Positions 1-9,719 of a stretch of 25,364 bases of DNA are shown here, piece by piece. The DNA is from Euperipatoides rowelli (Eukaryota > Onychophora > Udeonychophora > Euonychophora > Peripatopsidae). The notes beneath the pieces are model-generated. The model had not been told where the DNA came from and did not search any database. It was given only the letters and a program-made list of their open reading frames with translations. The position numbers and the translations under genes were made by a program. Every line of letters begins with the position of its first letter. Positions within the stretch are counted from its first letter, which is position 1. Location: NCBI GenBank assembly GCA_003024985.2, contig PXIH01S0002104.1. One strand, given 5' to 3'.

Positions 1-1142
1 AGAATCAATGTGTCATGTCCTGGGTCCATCACATAGGAGCAGCAATGTGTCCTATCCTGAGACAAGTAGTTAGGGGTGTCAATGTGTCATGTCCTGGGGC
101 CAGGACTTAGGAACATCCTGGGGCAAATATTTAGGAGAATCAATGTGTCACATCCTGGAGCCAAGAGTTAAGAGCATAAATGTGTCTTGTTCTGTGTCCA
201 GGAGTTAGGAGCATCAAGGTGTCACATCCTGGAGCCTGGATTTAGGAGCATCAAAGTGTCACATCTTGGGGCAAGGAGTTAGGAGCATCAATATGTAACA
301 TCTTGAGGCCAGTAGATAGGAGCATCAATGTGTCACATCCTGGTGCCAGGAGTTAGGAGTGTCAATGTGTCATGTCCTTGGGCTAGGAGTTAGGAGCATC
401 TATGTGTCAACTTGAGTTAGGAGTGTCAATGTGTCAAGTCCTGGGGACAAGAGTTAGGAGTGTCAATGTGTCATCTCCTGGGGCCAGTAGTCAGGAGCAT
501 CAATGTGTGACATCCTGGTGCCAGGAAATACAGGCATCAATGTATCACATCCTGGGGTCAGGAGTTAGGAGTGTCAATTTGTCATGTCCTAGGGCCAGGA
601 GTTAGGAATATCAATATGTCATGTCCTTGTCAGGAGCAACAATGTGCAACATAGTTGGGGCCTGGAGTTAGAAGAATCAATGTGTTCCATCCTAGGGCCA
701 GGAGTTAGGAGCATCAATGTGTCATGTCCTGTGGTCAAGAGTTAGTGGCAGTAATGTTTCACATCCTTTGGCCATGATTTAGGAGTGTCAATGTAACACT
801 TTCTGGGGCTAAGAGTTAGGAGCATCAATGTGTCATGTGCTTAAGCCAGCAGTTAGGAGCAACAAGGTGTCACATCCTGGGGTCATGATTTAGGAGAGTC
901 AATGTAACACATCCTGGAGACAGGAGTTAGGAGTGTCAATATGTCATGCCCTGGGGCAGGAGCATCAATATGTCACATAGCTGGAGCCAGGAGTTAGAAT
1001 AATCAATGTGTCACATCCTTGGGCCAGGACTTAGGAGAATAAATGTGTCATGTCCTGGGTCCAGGATTTAGGAGCATAATGTGTCACATCTTGGGGCCAG
1101 GAATTAGGAGCATTAATGTGTCACATCGGATGTCAGGAGTTA

Positions 1143-1220
1143 GGGGCATCAATGTGTCACATTGGATGTGCCACATTGATGCCCCTATCTCCTTGTACCA
1201 AGATGTGTCAATGTGTCATG
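1143..1220 (+). repeat. Fold-back module, F sense, copy 1
   Basis: The 20-bp arms 1143-1162 and 1166-1185 (GGGGCATCAATG... against ...CATTGATGCCCC) pair with one mismatch around TGG. The inverted half-unit runs through CTCCTTGTACCAAGATGTG and then returns to F sense at TCAATGTGTCATG. The same two junctions recur in other copies, so this is an inherited element rather than an independent event. Confidence 0.85.
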
Positions 1221-1889
1221 TTTTGGGACCAGGAGTTGGGAGCAACACTGTGTCACATTATGAGGTTAGGATTTAGGGGTGTCAATGTGTCACATCGGAT
1301 GACAGGATTTAGGATTGTTGAGGTGTCATGTTCTGGGGCCGGAAATTTGGAGCATCAAGAGGTCACACAATGTGTTACATCCTTGGGCCTGGAGTTAGAA
1401 GCATCAATGTGTCACATCCTGGGGCTATGAGTTAGGAGTATCAATATGTCCTTGGGCCAGGACTTAGGAGCATCAATATGTCATGTCCTGGGTCCAGAAT
1501 TTAGGAGCATAATGTGTCACATCTTGGGGCCAGGATTTAGGAGCATCAATGTTTAACATCCTGCAGACAGTAGTTAGGAGCATAAATGTGTCACGTCCTG
1601 GGGCAAGGATTTAAGAGCATCAATGTGGCACATTCTGGGTCCAGGAGTTAGGAGTGTCAATATGTCATGTCCTGTGTCACATTCTTGGGCCAGGACTTAG
1701 GAGTGTCAATGTGTCATGTCATGGGGCCAGGAGTTAGGAGCATTAAGGTATCACATCATGGGTCCAGGATTTAGGAGTGTCAATGTATCACATCCTGGGA
1801 CCAGGAGTTAGGAGCATCAATGTGTAACATTCTGGGGTCAGGACTTAGGAGCATTAATGTGTCACATCCTGGTGCAAGGAGTTAGGAGA

Positions 1890-1954
1890 ATCAATGTATC
1901 ACATTGGATGTGACACATTGATGCCCTATCTCCTTGTACCAAGATGTGGGGCCA
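1890..1954 (+). repeat. Fold-back module, deletion variant in HOR copy A
   Basis: Arms 1890-1904 and 1908-1922 pair with one mismatch around TGG. After ACCAAGATGTG the sequence goes straight to GGGCCAGGAG. It lacks the roughly 18 bp (TCAATGTGTCATG plus a few bases) present at that point in the standard module, as expected if this is a deletion derivative. Confidence 0.75.
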
Positions 1955-2184
1955 GGAGTTAGGAGTGTCCATATATCATGTCCTGCGGCAGGAGCATCAA
2001 TATGTCACATAGCTGGAGCCAGGAGTTAGAAGAATCAATGTGTCACATCCTTGGGCCAGGACTTAGGAGCATCAATATGTCATGTCCTGGGTCCAGGATT
2101 TAGGAGCATAATGTGTCCCATCTTGGGGCCAGGAATTAGGAGCATCAATGTGTAACATCCTGGGGCCAGTACTTAGGAACTTTA

Positions 2185-2262
2185 GGGGCATCAATGTGTC
2201 ACATTAGATGTGACACATTGATGCCCCTATCTCCTTGTACCAAGATGTGTCAATGTGTCATG
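2185..2262 (+). repeat. Fold-back module, F sense, copy 2 (perfect arms)
   Basis: Arms 2185-2204 and 2208-2227 are perfect 20-bp inverted repeats with a 3-bp spacer (TAG). They are followed by CTCCTTGTACCAAGATGTG and the return junction into TCAATGTGTCATG. The counterpart in HOR copy B is at 4066. Confidence 0.88.
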
Positions 2263-2960
2263 CTCTGGGACCAGGAGTTAGGAGCAACACTGTGTCACAT
2301 TATGAGTTTGAATTTAGGGGTGTCAATGTGTCACATCCTGGAGACAGGATTTAGGATTGTTGAGGTGTCATGTCCTGGGGCCAGGAATTTGGAGCATCAA
2401 GGTGTCACATCTTGTGACCAGGAGTTTGGAGCATCAATGTGTTACATCCTCGGACCTGGAGTTAGAAGCATCAATGTGTCATTTCCTGGGGCAGGATTTA
2501 GGAGTGTCAAGGTGTTACATCTTTAGGCCAGGAGTTAGGAACATCAATGTGTCAATATGCCAGGAGTTAGGAGCATTGATGTGTCACATCGTGGGGCTAT
2601 GAGTTAGGAGATTCAATGTGTCATGTCATGGGTCCATCACATAAGAACAACAATGTGTCTTATCCTGAGACAAATAGTTAGGGGTGTCAATGTGTCATGT
2701 CCTTGGGCCAGGAGTTAGGAACATAAATGTGTCACATCCTGGGCAAATATTTAAATGCAAAAATGTGTCACATTCTGGAACCCGGAGTTAGGAGCATCAA
2801 TGTGTCATGTTCTGTGGCCAGGAGTTAGGAGCTCAAGGTGTCACATCCTGGAGCCAAGATTTAGGAGCATCAAAGTGTCACATCCTGGGGCAAGGAGTTA
2901 GGAGCATCAATATGTAACATCTTGAGGCCAGTAGTTAGGAGCATCAATGTGTCACATCCT

Positions 2961-3109
2961 GGTGCCAGGAGTTAGGAGTGTCAATGTGTCATGTCCTGGG
3001 GCCAGTAGTTAGGAGCATCANATGTGTCACATCCTGGTGCCAGGAGTTAGGAGTGTCAATGTGTCATGTCCTGGGGCCAGTAGTTAGGAGCATCAATGTG
3101 TCACATCCT
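2961..3109 (+). repeat. Perfect tandem duplicate of a 74-bp dimer
   Basis: Positions 2961-3035 and 3036-3109 are identical except for one extra undetermined base (N at 3021). Each unit is two monomers: a TGTC/ATGTCC type followed by a CATC/ACATCC type. Copy A has no matching duplication near 330. This is either a very recent slippage event or an assembly join, since the extra N sits inside it. Confidence 0.85.
3021..3021. other. Single undetermined base
   Basis: The N here is an extra base within ATCA-N-ATG, inside the identical 74-bp duplicate. Similar single Ns lie at 10419, 16542, 17289 and 17423, where they replace an expected monomer base. They look like base-calling or assembly ambiguities, not biology. 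Confidence 0.95.
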
Positions 3110-3769
3110 GGTGCCAAGAGATACAGGCATCAATGTATCACATCCTGGGGTCCAGAGTTAGGAGTGTCAATGTGTCATGTCCTAGGGCCAGGAGTTAGGA
3201 GTGTCAATATGTCCTGTCATGGGGCCAGGAGTTAGGAGCATTAATGTGTTAGGAGCATCAAGGTGTCACAACCTGGGGCCAGGAGTTAGGAGCATCAATG
3301 TGTTATGTCCTGGGGCCAGGAATTAGGCGCATCAAGGTGTCACATCATGGGGCCAGGATTTAGGAGTGTCAATATGTCACATAATGGTACCAGGTGTTAG
3401 GAGTTGAATGTGTTAGGAGCATAAATGTGTCACATACTGGGGCAAGGATTTATGAGCATCAATGTGGCACATCCTGGGGCCAGGAGTTAGGAGTGTCAAT
3501 ATGCCAGGAGGTAGGAGTGTCATGTCTTGGGGCCAGGAGTTAGGAACATAAATGTGTCGCATCCTTGGGCCAGGACTTAGGAGTGTCAATGTGTCATTTC
3601 CTGGGGACATAAATTAGGAGCATCAAGGTATCACATTATGGGTCCAGGATTTAGGAGTGTCAATGTATCACATCCTGGGGCCAGGAGTTAGGAGCATCAA
3701 TGTGTAACATCCTGGGGTCAGGACTTAGGAGCATTAATGTGTCACATCCTGGTGCCAGGAGTTAGGAGC

Positions 3770-3834
3770 ATCAATGTATCACATTGGATGTGACACATTG
3801 ATGCCCCTATCTACTTGTACCAAGATGTGGGGCC
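3770..3834 (+). repeat. Fold-back module, deletion variant in HOR copy B
   Basis: Matches the variant at 1890 at a shift of 1880 bp, including the TGG spacer and the direct return from ACCAAGATGTG into GGGCCAGGAG. The deletion therefore predates the 1.88-kb duplication. Confidence 0.75.
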
Positions 3835-4065
3835 AGGAGGTAGGAGTGTCAATATATCATGTCATGTGGCAGGAGCATCAATATGTCACATAGATGGAGC
3901 CAGGAGTTAGAAGAATCAATGTGTCACATCCTTGGTCCAGGACTTAGGAGCATCAATATGTCATGTCCTGGGTCCAGGATTTAGGAGTATAATGTGTCAC
4001 ATCTTGGGGCCGAGAAATTAGGAGCATCAATGTGTAACATCCGGGGGCAGTACTTAGGAACTTTA

Positions 4066-4143
4066 GGGGCATCAATGTGTAACATTAGATGTGACACATT
4101 GATGCCCCTATCTCCTTGTACCAAGATGTGTCAATGTGTCATG
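4066..4143 (+). repeat. Fold-back module, F sense, copy 3
   Basis: Arms 4066-4085 and 4089-4108 pair with one mismatch around the same TAG spacer as at 2205-2207, followed by the same return junction into TCAATGTGTCATG. This is the HOR copy B counterpart of 2185-2262 (shift 1881 bp). Confidence 0.85.
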
Positions 4144-4475
4144 TTCTGGGACCAGGAGTTAGGAGAAACACTGTGTCACATTATGAGTAAAAATTTAGGG
4201 GTGTCAATGTGTCACTTCATTAGGATTGTTGAGGTGTCATGTCCAGGGGCCAGGAATTTGGAGCATCAAGGTGTCACATCTTGTGGCCAGGAGTTTGGAG
4301 CATCAATGTGTTAATCCATGGACCTGGAGATAGAAGCATCAATGTGTCATTTCCTGGGGCAGGATTTAGGAGTGTCAAGGTGTTACATCTTGAGGCCAGG
4401 AGTTAGGAACATCAATGTGTCAATATGTCAGGAGTGAGGAGCATTGATGTGCACTTCCTGGGTCTATGAGTTAGG

Positions 4476-6250
4476 AGAATCAATGTGTCATGTCCTGGGT
4501 CCATCACATAGGAGCAGCAATGTGTCCTATCCTGAGACAAGTAGTTAGGGGTGTCAATGTGTCATGTCTTGGGGCCAGGAGTTAGGAACATAAATGTGTC
4601 ACATCCTGAGGCAAATATTTAGGTGCATCAATGTGTCACATTCTAGCACCAGGAGTTAGGAGTGTCAATATGTCATGTCCTGGGTAAAAAGCATCAATGT
4701 GTCATATAGCTGGGGTCAGGAGTTAGGAGAATCAATTTGTCACATCCTGGGGCCTGGAGTTAAGAGCATCAATGTGTCATGTTCTGGGGCCTGGAGTTAG
4801 GAGCATCAAGGTGTCACATCCTGAAGTCAGGATTTAGGAGCATCAAAGTGTCACATCCTGGGTCCAGGAGTTAGGAGCATCAATATTTAACATCCTGAGG
4901 CCAGTAATTAGGAGCATCAATGTGTCACAGGCTGGTTCCAGGAGTTAGGAGGGTCAATGTGTCATGTCCTAGGGCCAGGAGTTAGGAGTGTCAATGTGTC
5001 ATGCCCTAGGGAAGGAGCATCAATAAGTCACATAGCTGGGGCCAGGAGTTAGAAGAATCAATGTGTCACATCCTGGGGCCAAGTGTTAGGAGTATCAATG
5101 TGTCATGTCCTAGGGTCAGGAGTTAGTGGCAGTAATGTTTCCCATCCTTGGGCAATGATTTAGAAGTGTCAATGTAACATCCTGGGGCCAGGAGTTAGGA
5201 GTGTCAATATGTCATGTCCTTGGGCTAGGAGTTAGGAGCATATATGTGTCACCTTTAGTTAGGAGTGTCAATGTGTCATGTCCTGGGGGCCAGTAGTTAG
5301 GAGCATCAATGTGTCACATCTTGGTGCCAGGAGTTAGGAGTGTCAATGTGTCATGTCCTAGGGCCAGGAGTTAGGAGTGTCAATATGTCATGTCCTGGGG
5401 CAGGAGCATCAATGTGTCACATAGCTGGGGCCAGGAGTTAGAAGAATCAATGTGTCACATCATGGTGCCAGGAGTTAGGAGCATCAATGTGACATGTCCT
5501 GGGGTCAGGAGTTAGTGCCAGTAATATTTCACATACTTTGGCCATGATTTAGGAGTGTCAATGTAACACATCCTGGGGCTAAGAATTAGGAGCATCAATG
5601 TGTCATGTCCTTAAGCCAGGAGTTAGGAGCATCAAGGTGTCACATCCTGGGGTCATTATTTAGGAGAGTCAATGTAACACATACTGGGAACAGGAGTTAG
5701 GAGTGTCAAGAGCCAGGAGTTAGGAGCATCAAAGTGTGACATCCTGGGTCTAGAATTTGGGAGCATAAAGTGTCACATCTTGGGACCAGGAGTTAGGAGC
5801 ATAAATGTGTCACATCCTGGTGCCAGGATATAGGAGTATCAATGTGTCACATCCTGGGGCCAGGAGTTAGGAGTGTCAATATGTCATGTCCTGGGTTAGG
5901 AGCATCAAAGTCTCACATCCTGGGGCAAGTATTTAGGAGCATTAATGTGTCACATCCTGTGGCCAGGATTTAGGAGCATCAATGTGTAATGTCCTGGGGC
6001 CAGGAGCTAGGAGCATCAAGGTGTCACATCCTGGTCAAGGATTTAGGAACATCAATGTGTCACATCCTGGGGCAAGGAGTTAGGAGCAACAATGTGTCAC
6101 ATCCTGGGGCAGGAGTTTAGAGTGTCAATGTAGCACATTGTGGAGCCACAATTTAGGAGTGTTGAGTTAGGAGCATCAAGTTATCATGTCCTGGGGCCTG
6201 GAATTTTGACCATCAAGGTGTCAAATCCTGGGGGGAGGAGTTTGAAGCAT
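4476..6250 (+). repeat. Diverged, rearranged HOR copy C of block F1
   Basis: It opens with the GGTCCATCACATA monomer at 4498 and shares markers with copy A: GTTAGTGCCAGTAAT at 5511 matches 741 at a shift of 4770, and a truncated CACCTTTAGTTAGG monomer lies near 5249. Its later order differs from A and B. It contains a local duplication at 389-bp spacing (from 5008 and from 5397) and lacks the standard fold-back module. The right boundary is not sharp. Confidence 0.65.
5008..5590 (+). repeat. Local duplication at 389-bp spacing inside HOR copy C
   Basis: Two blocks start with the truncated GGCAGGAGCATCAAT-type monomer at 5008 and 5397, continue through CATAGCTGGGGCCAGGAG and GTTAGTGSCAGTAAT, and are related for about 190 bp. 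Markers at 5122 and 5511 keep the same 389-bp spacing. The spacing is about 10.5 monomers because truncated units are included. Confidence 0.7.
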
Positions 6251-6307
6251 AAATGTGTCACATTCGATGTGACACATTGATGCTTCTATATTCTAGCCCC
6301 AGGATGT
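6244..6307. repeat. Independent inverted patch in block F1
   Basis: Arms 6244-6263 and 6267-6286 (GAAGCATAAATG... against ...CATTGATGCTTC) pair with one mismatch around TCG. The inverted unit continues through TTCTAGCCCCAGGATGTG and returns to F sense as ACAATGTGTCACATCC. Both the arm ends (GAAGC) and the return junction differ from the common module, which suggests a separate event. Confidence 0.75.
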
Positions 6308-6881
6308 GACAATGTGTCACATCCAGGGGCCAGGAGTTTGGAGTGTCAATGTGTCAAATCTAAGAGTTTGGGGTGCAGGAATTAGAGCATCAATATGTAA
6401 CATACTGGGCCAGGAGTTAGGAGCATCTCTGTGTTACATCTTTGTGCCAGGAGATAGGAGAATAAATTTGTCTCATCCTGGGACCAGGTGTTAGGAGAAT
6501 CATTGTTTCACATCAGGTGTGGGGTTAGGAGCATCAATGTGTCACTTCATGGGGCAAGTTGTTCAGAGCATCAATATGTCATATTTTGGGCCTGGAGTAG
6601 GAGTGTCAATGTGTCATGTCTTGGGGCCAGGAGTTAGGAGCATTTATGTATCACCTTGAGTTAGGAGTCTCAATGTGTCAAGTCCTGGGGTCAAGAGTTA
6701 GGAGTGTCAATGTGTAACATCCTGGGGCCAGGAGTTACTAGAGTCATTGTGTCGTACCTTTGTGCCCAGAATTAGCAGAATCAATGTGTCATGAATTGGG
6801 TACAGGAGTTTGGAGCATCATGGCATCAAATCCTGGGCCCAATAGTTTGGAGCATCAATGTGTCATATTTTGGTGCCAGGA

Positions 6882-6946
6882 ATTAAGGGCATCAATGTGT
6901 CACATCGAATGTCAAACATCCGATGTGACACATTGATGCCCTTAAT
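6882..6946. repeat. Perfect 26-bp inverted repeat at the F1/R1 switch
   Basis: Arms 6882-6907 and 6921-6946 are exact reverse complements over 26 bp (outer ends ATTAAGGGC and GCCCTTAAT), with a 13-bp loop at 6908-6920. All monomers to the left are F and all to the right are R for 3.6 kb. Two arbitrary monomers in this array rarely match perfectly over 26 bp, so the arms are likely one copy and its template, or have been homogenised. Confidence 0.93.
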
Positions 6947-7079
6947 GTGACACATTGACACTCCAAACTCCTGGTCTCAGGAAATGACAGATTGACACTA
7001 CTAACTCCTGGTCTTAGGATGTGACACATTGAAACCCATATCTCCTGGCACCAGGATGTGACACATACATTGACAATCC

Positions 7080-8130
7080 TAAATCCTGGACACATGATGT
7101 GACACAGTGATGCTCCAAACTCTTGGCCAAAATACATGACACATTGACACTCCTAACTCCTGGCCCCAGGATGTGACATCTTGTTGCTCTGAACTCCTGG
7201 CCCCAGGACATGACAAATTGATGATCCTAACTCCTGGTTCCTGGATATGACACCTTGACACTCCTAATTCCTGGATCCAGGATGTGACACATTGACACTC
7301 CAAACTCCTGGGGCCAGGATGTGACACATTGATTCTCCTAACTGCTGGCCCCAGGATATGACACATTGATGCTAATAACTCTATTCCCAAGGATGTGACA
7401 CATTTAATGCTCCAAACTCCTGGCACCATGATGTGACACCATGGTGCTCTGAACTCCTGGCCTCAGGAGGTGACCACATTGATACTCTGAACACCTGGCC
7501 ACAGGATGTGACACATTGATGCTCCTAAATCCAGGCCCCAGGATGTGACACATTGAATCTCCTAAATCCTGGCCACATGATGTGTCACAGTCCTGCTCCT
7601 ATCTTATGGCCCAAATACATTACACATTGACACTCCTAACTCCTGGCCTCAGGATGTGACATCATGATGCTCTGAACTCCTCGCCCCAGGATGTTACACC
7701 TTGATTCTCCAAACTCCTGGCCCAAGGACATGACAAATTGATGATCCTAATTCCTGGTTCCTGGATATGACACCTTGACACTCCTAAATCCTGGATCCAG
7801 GATGTGACACATTGACACTCCAAACTCATGGCCCCAGGATGTGACACATTGATGCCCCTAATTCCAAACTACTGACCCCAGGATGTGACACATTAATTCT
7901 CCTAACTCCTGGCCACAGGATGTCACACCTTGATGTTCCAATCAACTGACCCCTGGACATGATAACTTAATCCTGGTCCCAGGATGTGACACATTGATGC
8001 TCCAAACTCCTGGACCCAGGATATGACACATTGTTGCTAATAACTATATTCCCAAGGATGTGACACATTTAATGCTCCAGACTCTTGGCACCATATGTGA
8101 CACCATGGTGCTCTGAACTCCTGTCCCAGT
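7080..8130 (-). repeat. Local duplications at about 520 and 665 bp in R1
   Basis: A run of variant monomers including TGACAAATTGATGATCC (7211 and 7731, shift 520) and GGTTCCTGGATATGACACC is present twice in the same order. A second marker, ATTCCCAAGG followed by CACCATGGTGCTCTG, occurs at 7383 and 8048 (shift 665). The unequal shifts indicate insertions or losses of whole monomers between copies. Confidence 0.72.
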
Positions 8131-9400
8131 GATGTGACACCTTTAAGTTCCAATCACCTGACCCCTGGACATGACAGCTTGATGCTCCTGACCTCATTAC
8201 ATGACACATTTGTGTTCCTAACTCTTGGCACTAGGACATCCAATGTGACACATTGATGTCCATAATTCCTGGCACCAAAATGTGACACATTGATGCTCCA
8301 TACTCCTGGCCCCTAGATGTGACACATTGACACTCCTAAATCCAGGCCCCAGGACATGACACATTGATGCTCTTAACTCCTTGCCACAGAATGTGAAACA
8401 TTACTGCCACTAACTCCTTTCACCAGTGTGTGACACAATGAGGCTCCTAACTCCTGACTCCAGTCCAATGTTACACTCCTAACTCCTGGCCCCAGGACTT
8501 AACACATTGACACTCCTAACTCTTGATCCCAGAACTTAACACATTGACACTCCTAACTCAAGGTGATACATAAATGCTCCTAACTCCATGACGCTGGATG
8601 TGACACATCAATGCTCCTAACTCCACACATTGTGGGATCAAGAGTTATGAGCATCAATGTGTCATGACACATTGATGCTCATAACTCCTGATCCCACGAT
8701 GTGACACCTTGATGCTCCTAACTTCTGGCCCCAGGACATGACACATTGACACTCCTACTCCAGGGCCAAGATGTGACACATTGATGATCTGAAAAACTCG
8801 CCCCAGGAAGTGACACATTGATGCTCCTAACACCACATCTGATGTGACACAATGATGCTCCTAAGTCCTGGTCCCAGGATGTGACACATTGATGATACTA
8901 TCTCCTGGCACTAAGATGTAACACAGTGATGCTCCTAACCACTGGCCCAGTATGTTACATATTGATGCTCTTAATTCCTAACCCCAAACTCCTAGATGTG
9001 ACACATTGACACTCAAAACTCTTGGCTCAAAGATAGGACACCTCAACACTCCTAAATCTTGGCTCAAGGATGTGACACATTGACACTCTAAACTACTGGC
9101 CTCAATATGTGACACATTGTTGCTCCTAACTCCTGGCCTGAGAACATGACACATTGATGCTCCTAACCTTTGGCCCCAGAATGTAACACATTGATGATCC
9201 TAATTCCTAGGTCACCAATGTGTTACATTCTGGATGTGACACATTGATGCTCCTAACTCCTGGCCCCAGGATGTGACAGGTTGATGTGACATATTGATGC
9301 TCCTAACTTCTGGCCACAGGATGTGACACATTGTCACATCCTGTAACTAGGATGCTCCTAACTCCTTGCCCCAGGATGTTACACATTGACACTCCTAACT
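8100..9400 (-). repeat. Partial HOR copy in R1 related to block R2
   Basis: Marker monomers match the R2 HOR in order: GGACATCCAATGTGACAC near 8235, GCCACAGAATGTGAAACATT at 8383 (R2: 13491, 15739, 17748), AAGTGACA plus CACATCTGATGTG at 8808 (R2: 13911, 15948, 18168), CCTCAACACTCC at 9041 (R2: 14145, 16182) and GTGTTACATTCTGG near 9220. The shift to the first R2 copy is 5103-5108 bp. Confidence 0.8.
8632..8697. repeat. 66-bp spacerless palindrome inside R1
   Basis: Arms 8632-8664 and 8665-8697 are 33 bp each with one mismatch and no spacer. The right arm is an R monomer carrying variants (GCTCATAACTCCTGATCCC) that the homologous R2 HOR monomers share near 13773 and 18033. The left arm is an F-sense copy of that same monomer, inserted where the R2 copies have an ordinary R monomer. 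This is what copying an adjacent template in reverse would leave. Confidence 0.92.
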
Positions 9401-9719
9401 CTTGGCCACAGGACATGACACATTGATGCTCCAAACTCCTGAAACCAGGATGTGACACCTTTACACTCCAATCTCCTGGCCCCAGGATGTTACACCTTGA
9501 TGCTCAAACTCCTAGCTCAAGAACATGACAACTTGATGCTCCTAACTCATAGCTCCAGGATGTGACACATTGATACTCCTAACTTTTGGCCCAGGAAGTG
9601 ACACATTGTTGCTCCTAATTTCTTGCCTCATAACATGACACATTGACACTCCTAACTATTGATACATTGATTCCCTTAATTCTTAACACCAAGATGTGAC
9701 ACATTGATGCTCCAAACTC

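Larger units (their letters stand above)
1..2608 (+). repeat. HOR copy A of block F1 (about 2.6 kb)
   Basis: The diagnostic variant GGTCCATCACATA (from 23) recurs at 2631 and 4498, which defines the HOR boundaries; the true left end may lie outside the window. Other markers are the truncated monomer with CAACTTGAGTTAGG near 406, GTTAGTGGCAGTAATG at 741, and the fold-back modules at 1143 and 2185. Copy A is longer than copy B because a segment containing GGCAGGAGCATCAATATG, GGGTCCAGGATTTAGG and the fold-back module occurs twice, from about 953 and about 1983. Confidence 0.85.
2609..4475 (+). repeat. HOR copy B of block F1 (about 1.87 kb)
   Basis: This copy begins at the second GGTCCATCACATA monomer (2631) and ends before the third (4498), a period of 1867 bp. 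Its second half matches copy A at a shift of 1880-1881 bp: the fold-back variants at 1890 and 2185 correspond to those near 3770 and 4066. Over these stretches only scattered differences are seen, far fewer than between neighbouring monomers. This shows that the kilobase block, not the monomer, was the unit of recent amplification. Confidence 0.85.
1..6907 (+). repeat. Block F1: monomers in plus orientation
   Basis: Monomers read GGAGTTAGGAGCATC on the plus strand throughout, apart from short inverted patches near 1166, 1908, 2208, 3784, 4089 and 6267. The block holds two full HOR copies (1-2608 and 2609-4475) and a diverged third from 4476. It ends at a perfect 26-bp inverted repeat where orientation flips. 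There is no gene; open frames here are repeat translations. Confidence 0.95.

Noticed and set aside
402-605. Possible small protein-coding gene (67 codons), and about 40 similar frames across the window
   Set aside because: Each is a direct translation of the 37-bp unit, follows block orientation, has no conserved domain or splice context, and ends at the recurrent TAG of the monomer.
2185-2262. miRNA or structured ncRNA hairpin
   Set aside because: The 20-bp arms with a 3-bp spacer are too short and tight for a typical precursor, and the arms are plain repeat sequence; no RNA evidence is available.
6882-6946. Rho-independent terminator or transposon terminal inverted repeat
   Set aside because: There is no GC-rich stem with a T run, no transposase and no target-site duplication; both arms are ordinary monomer sequence.
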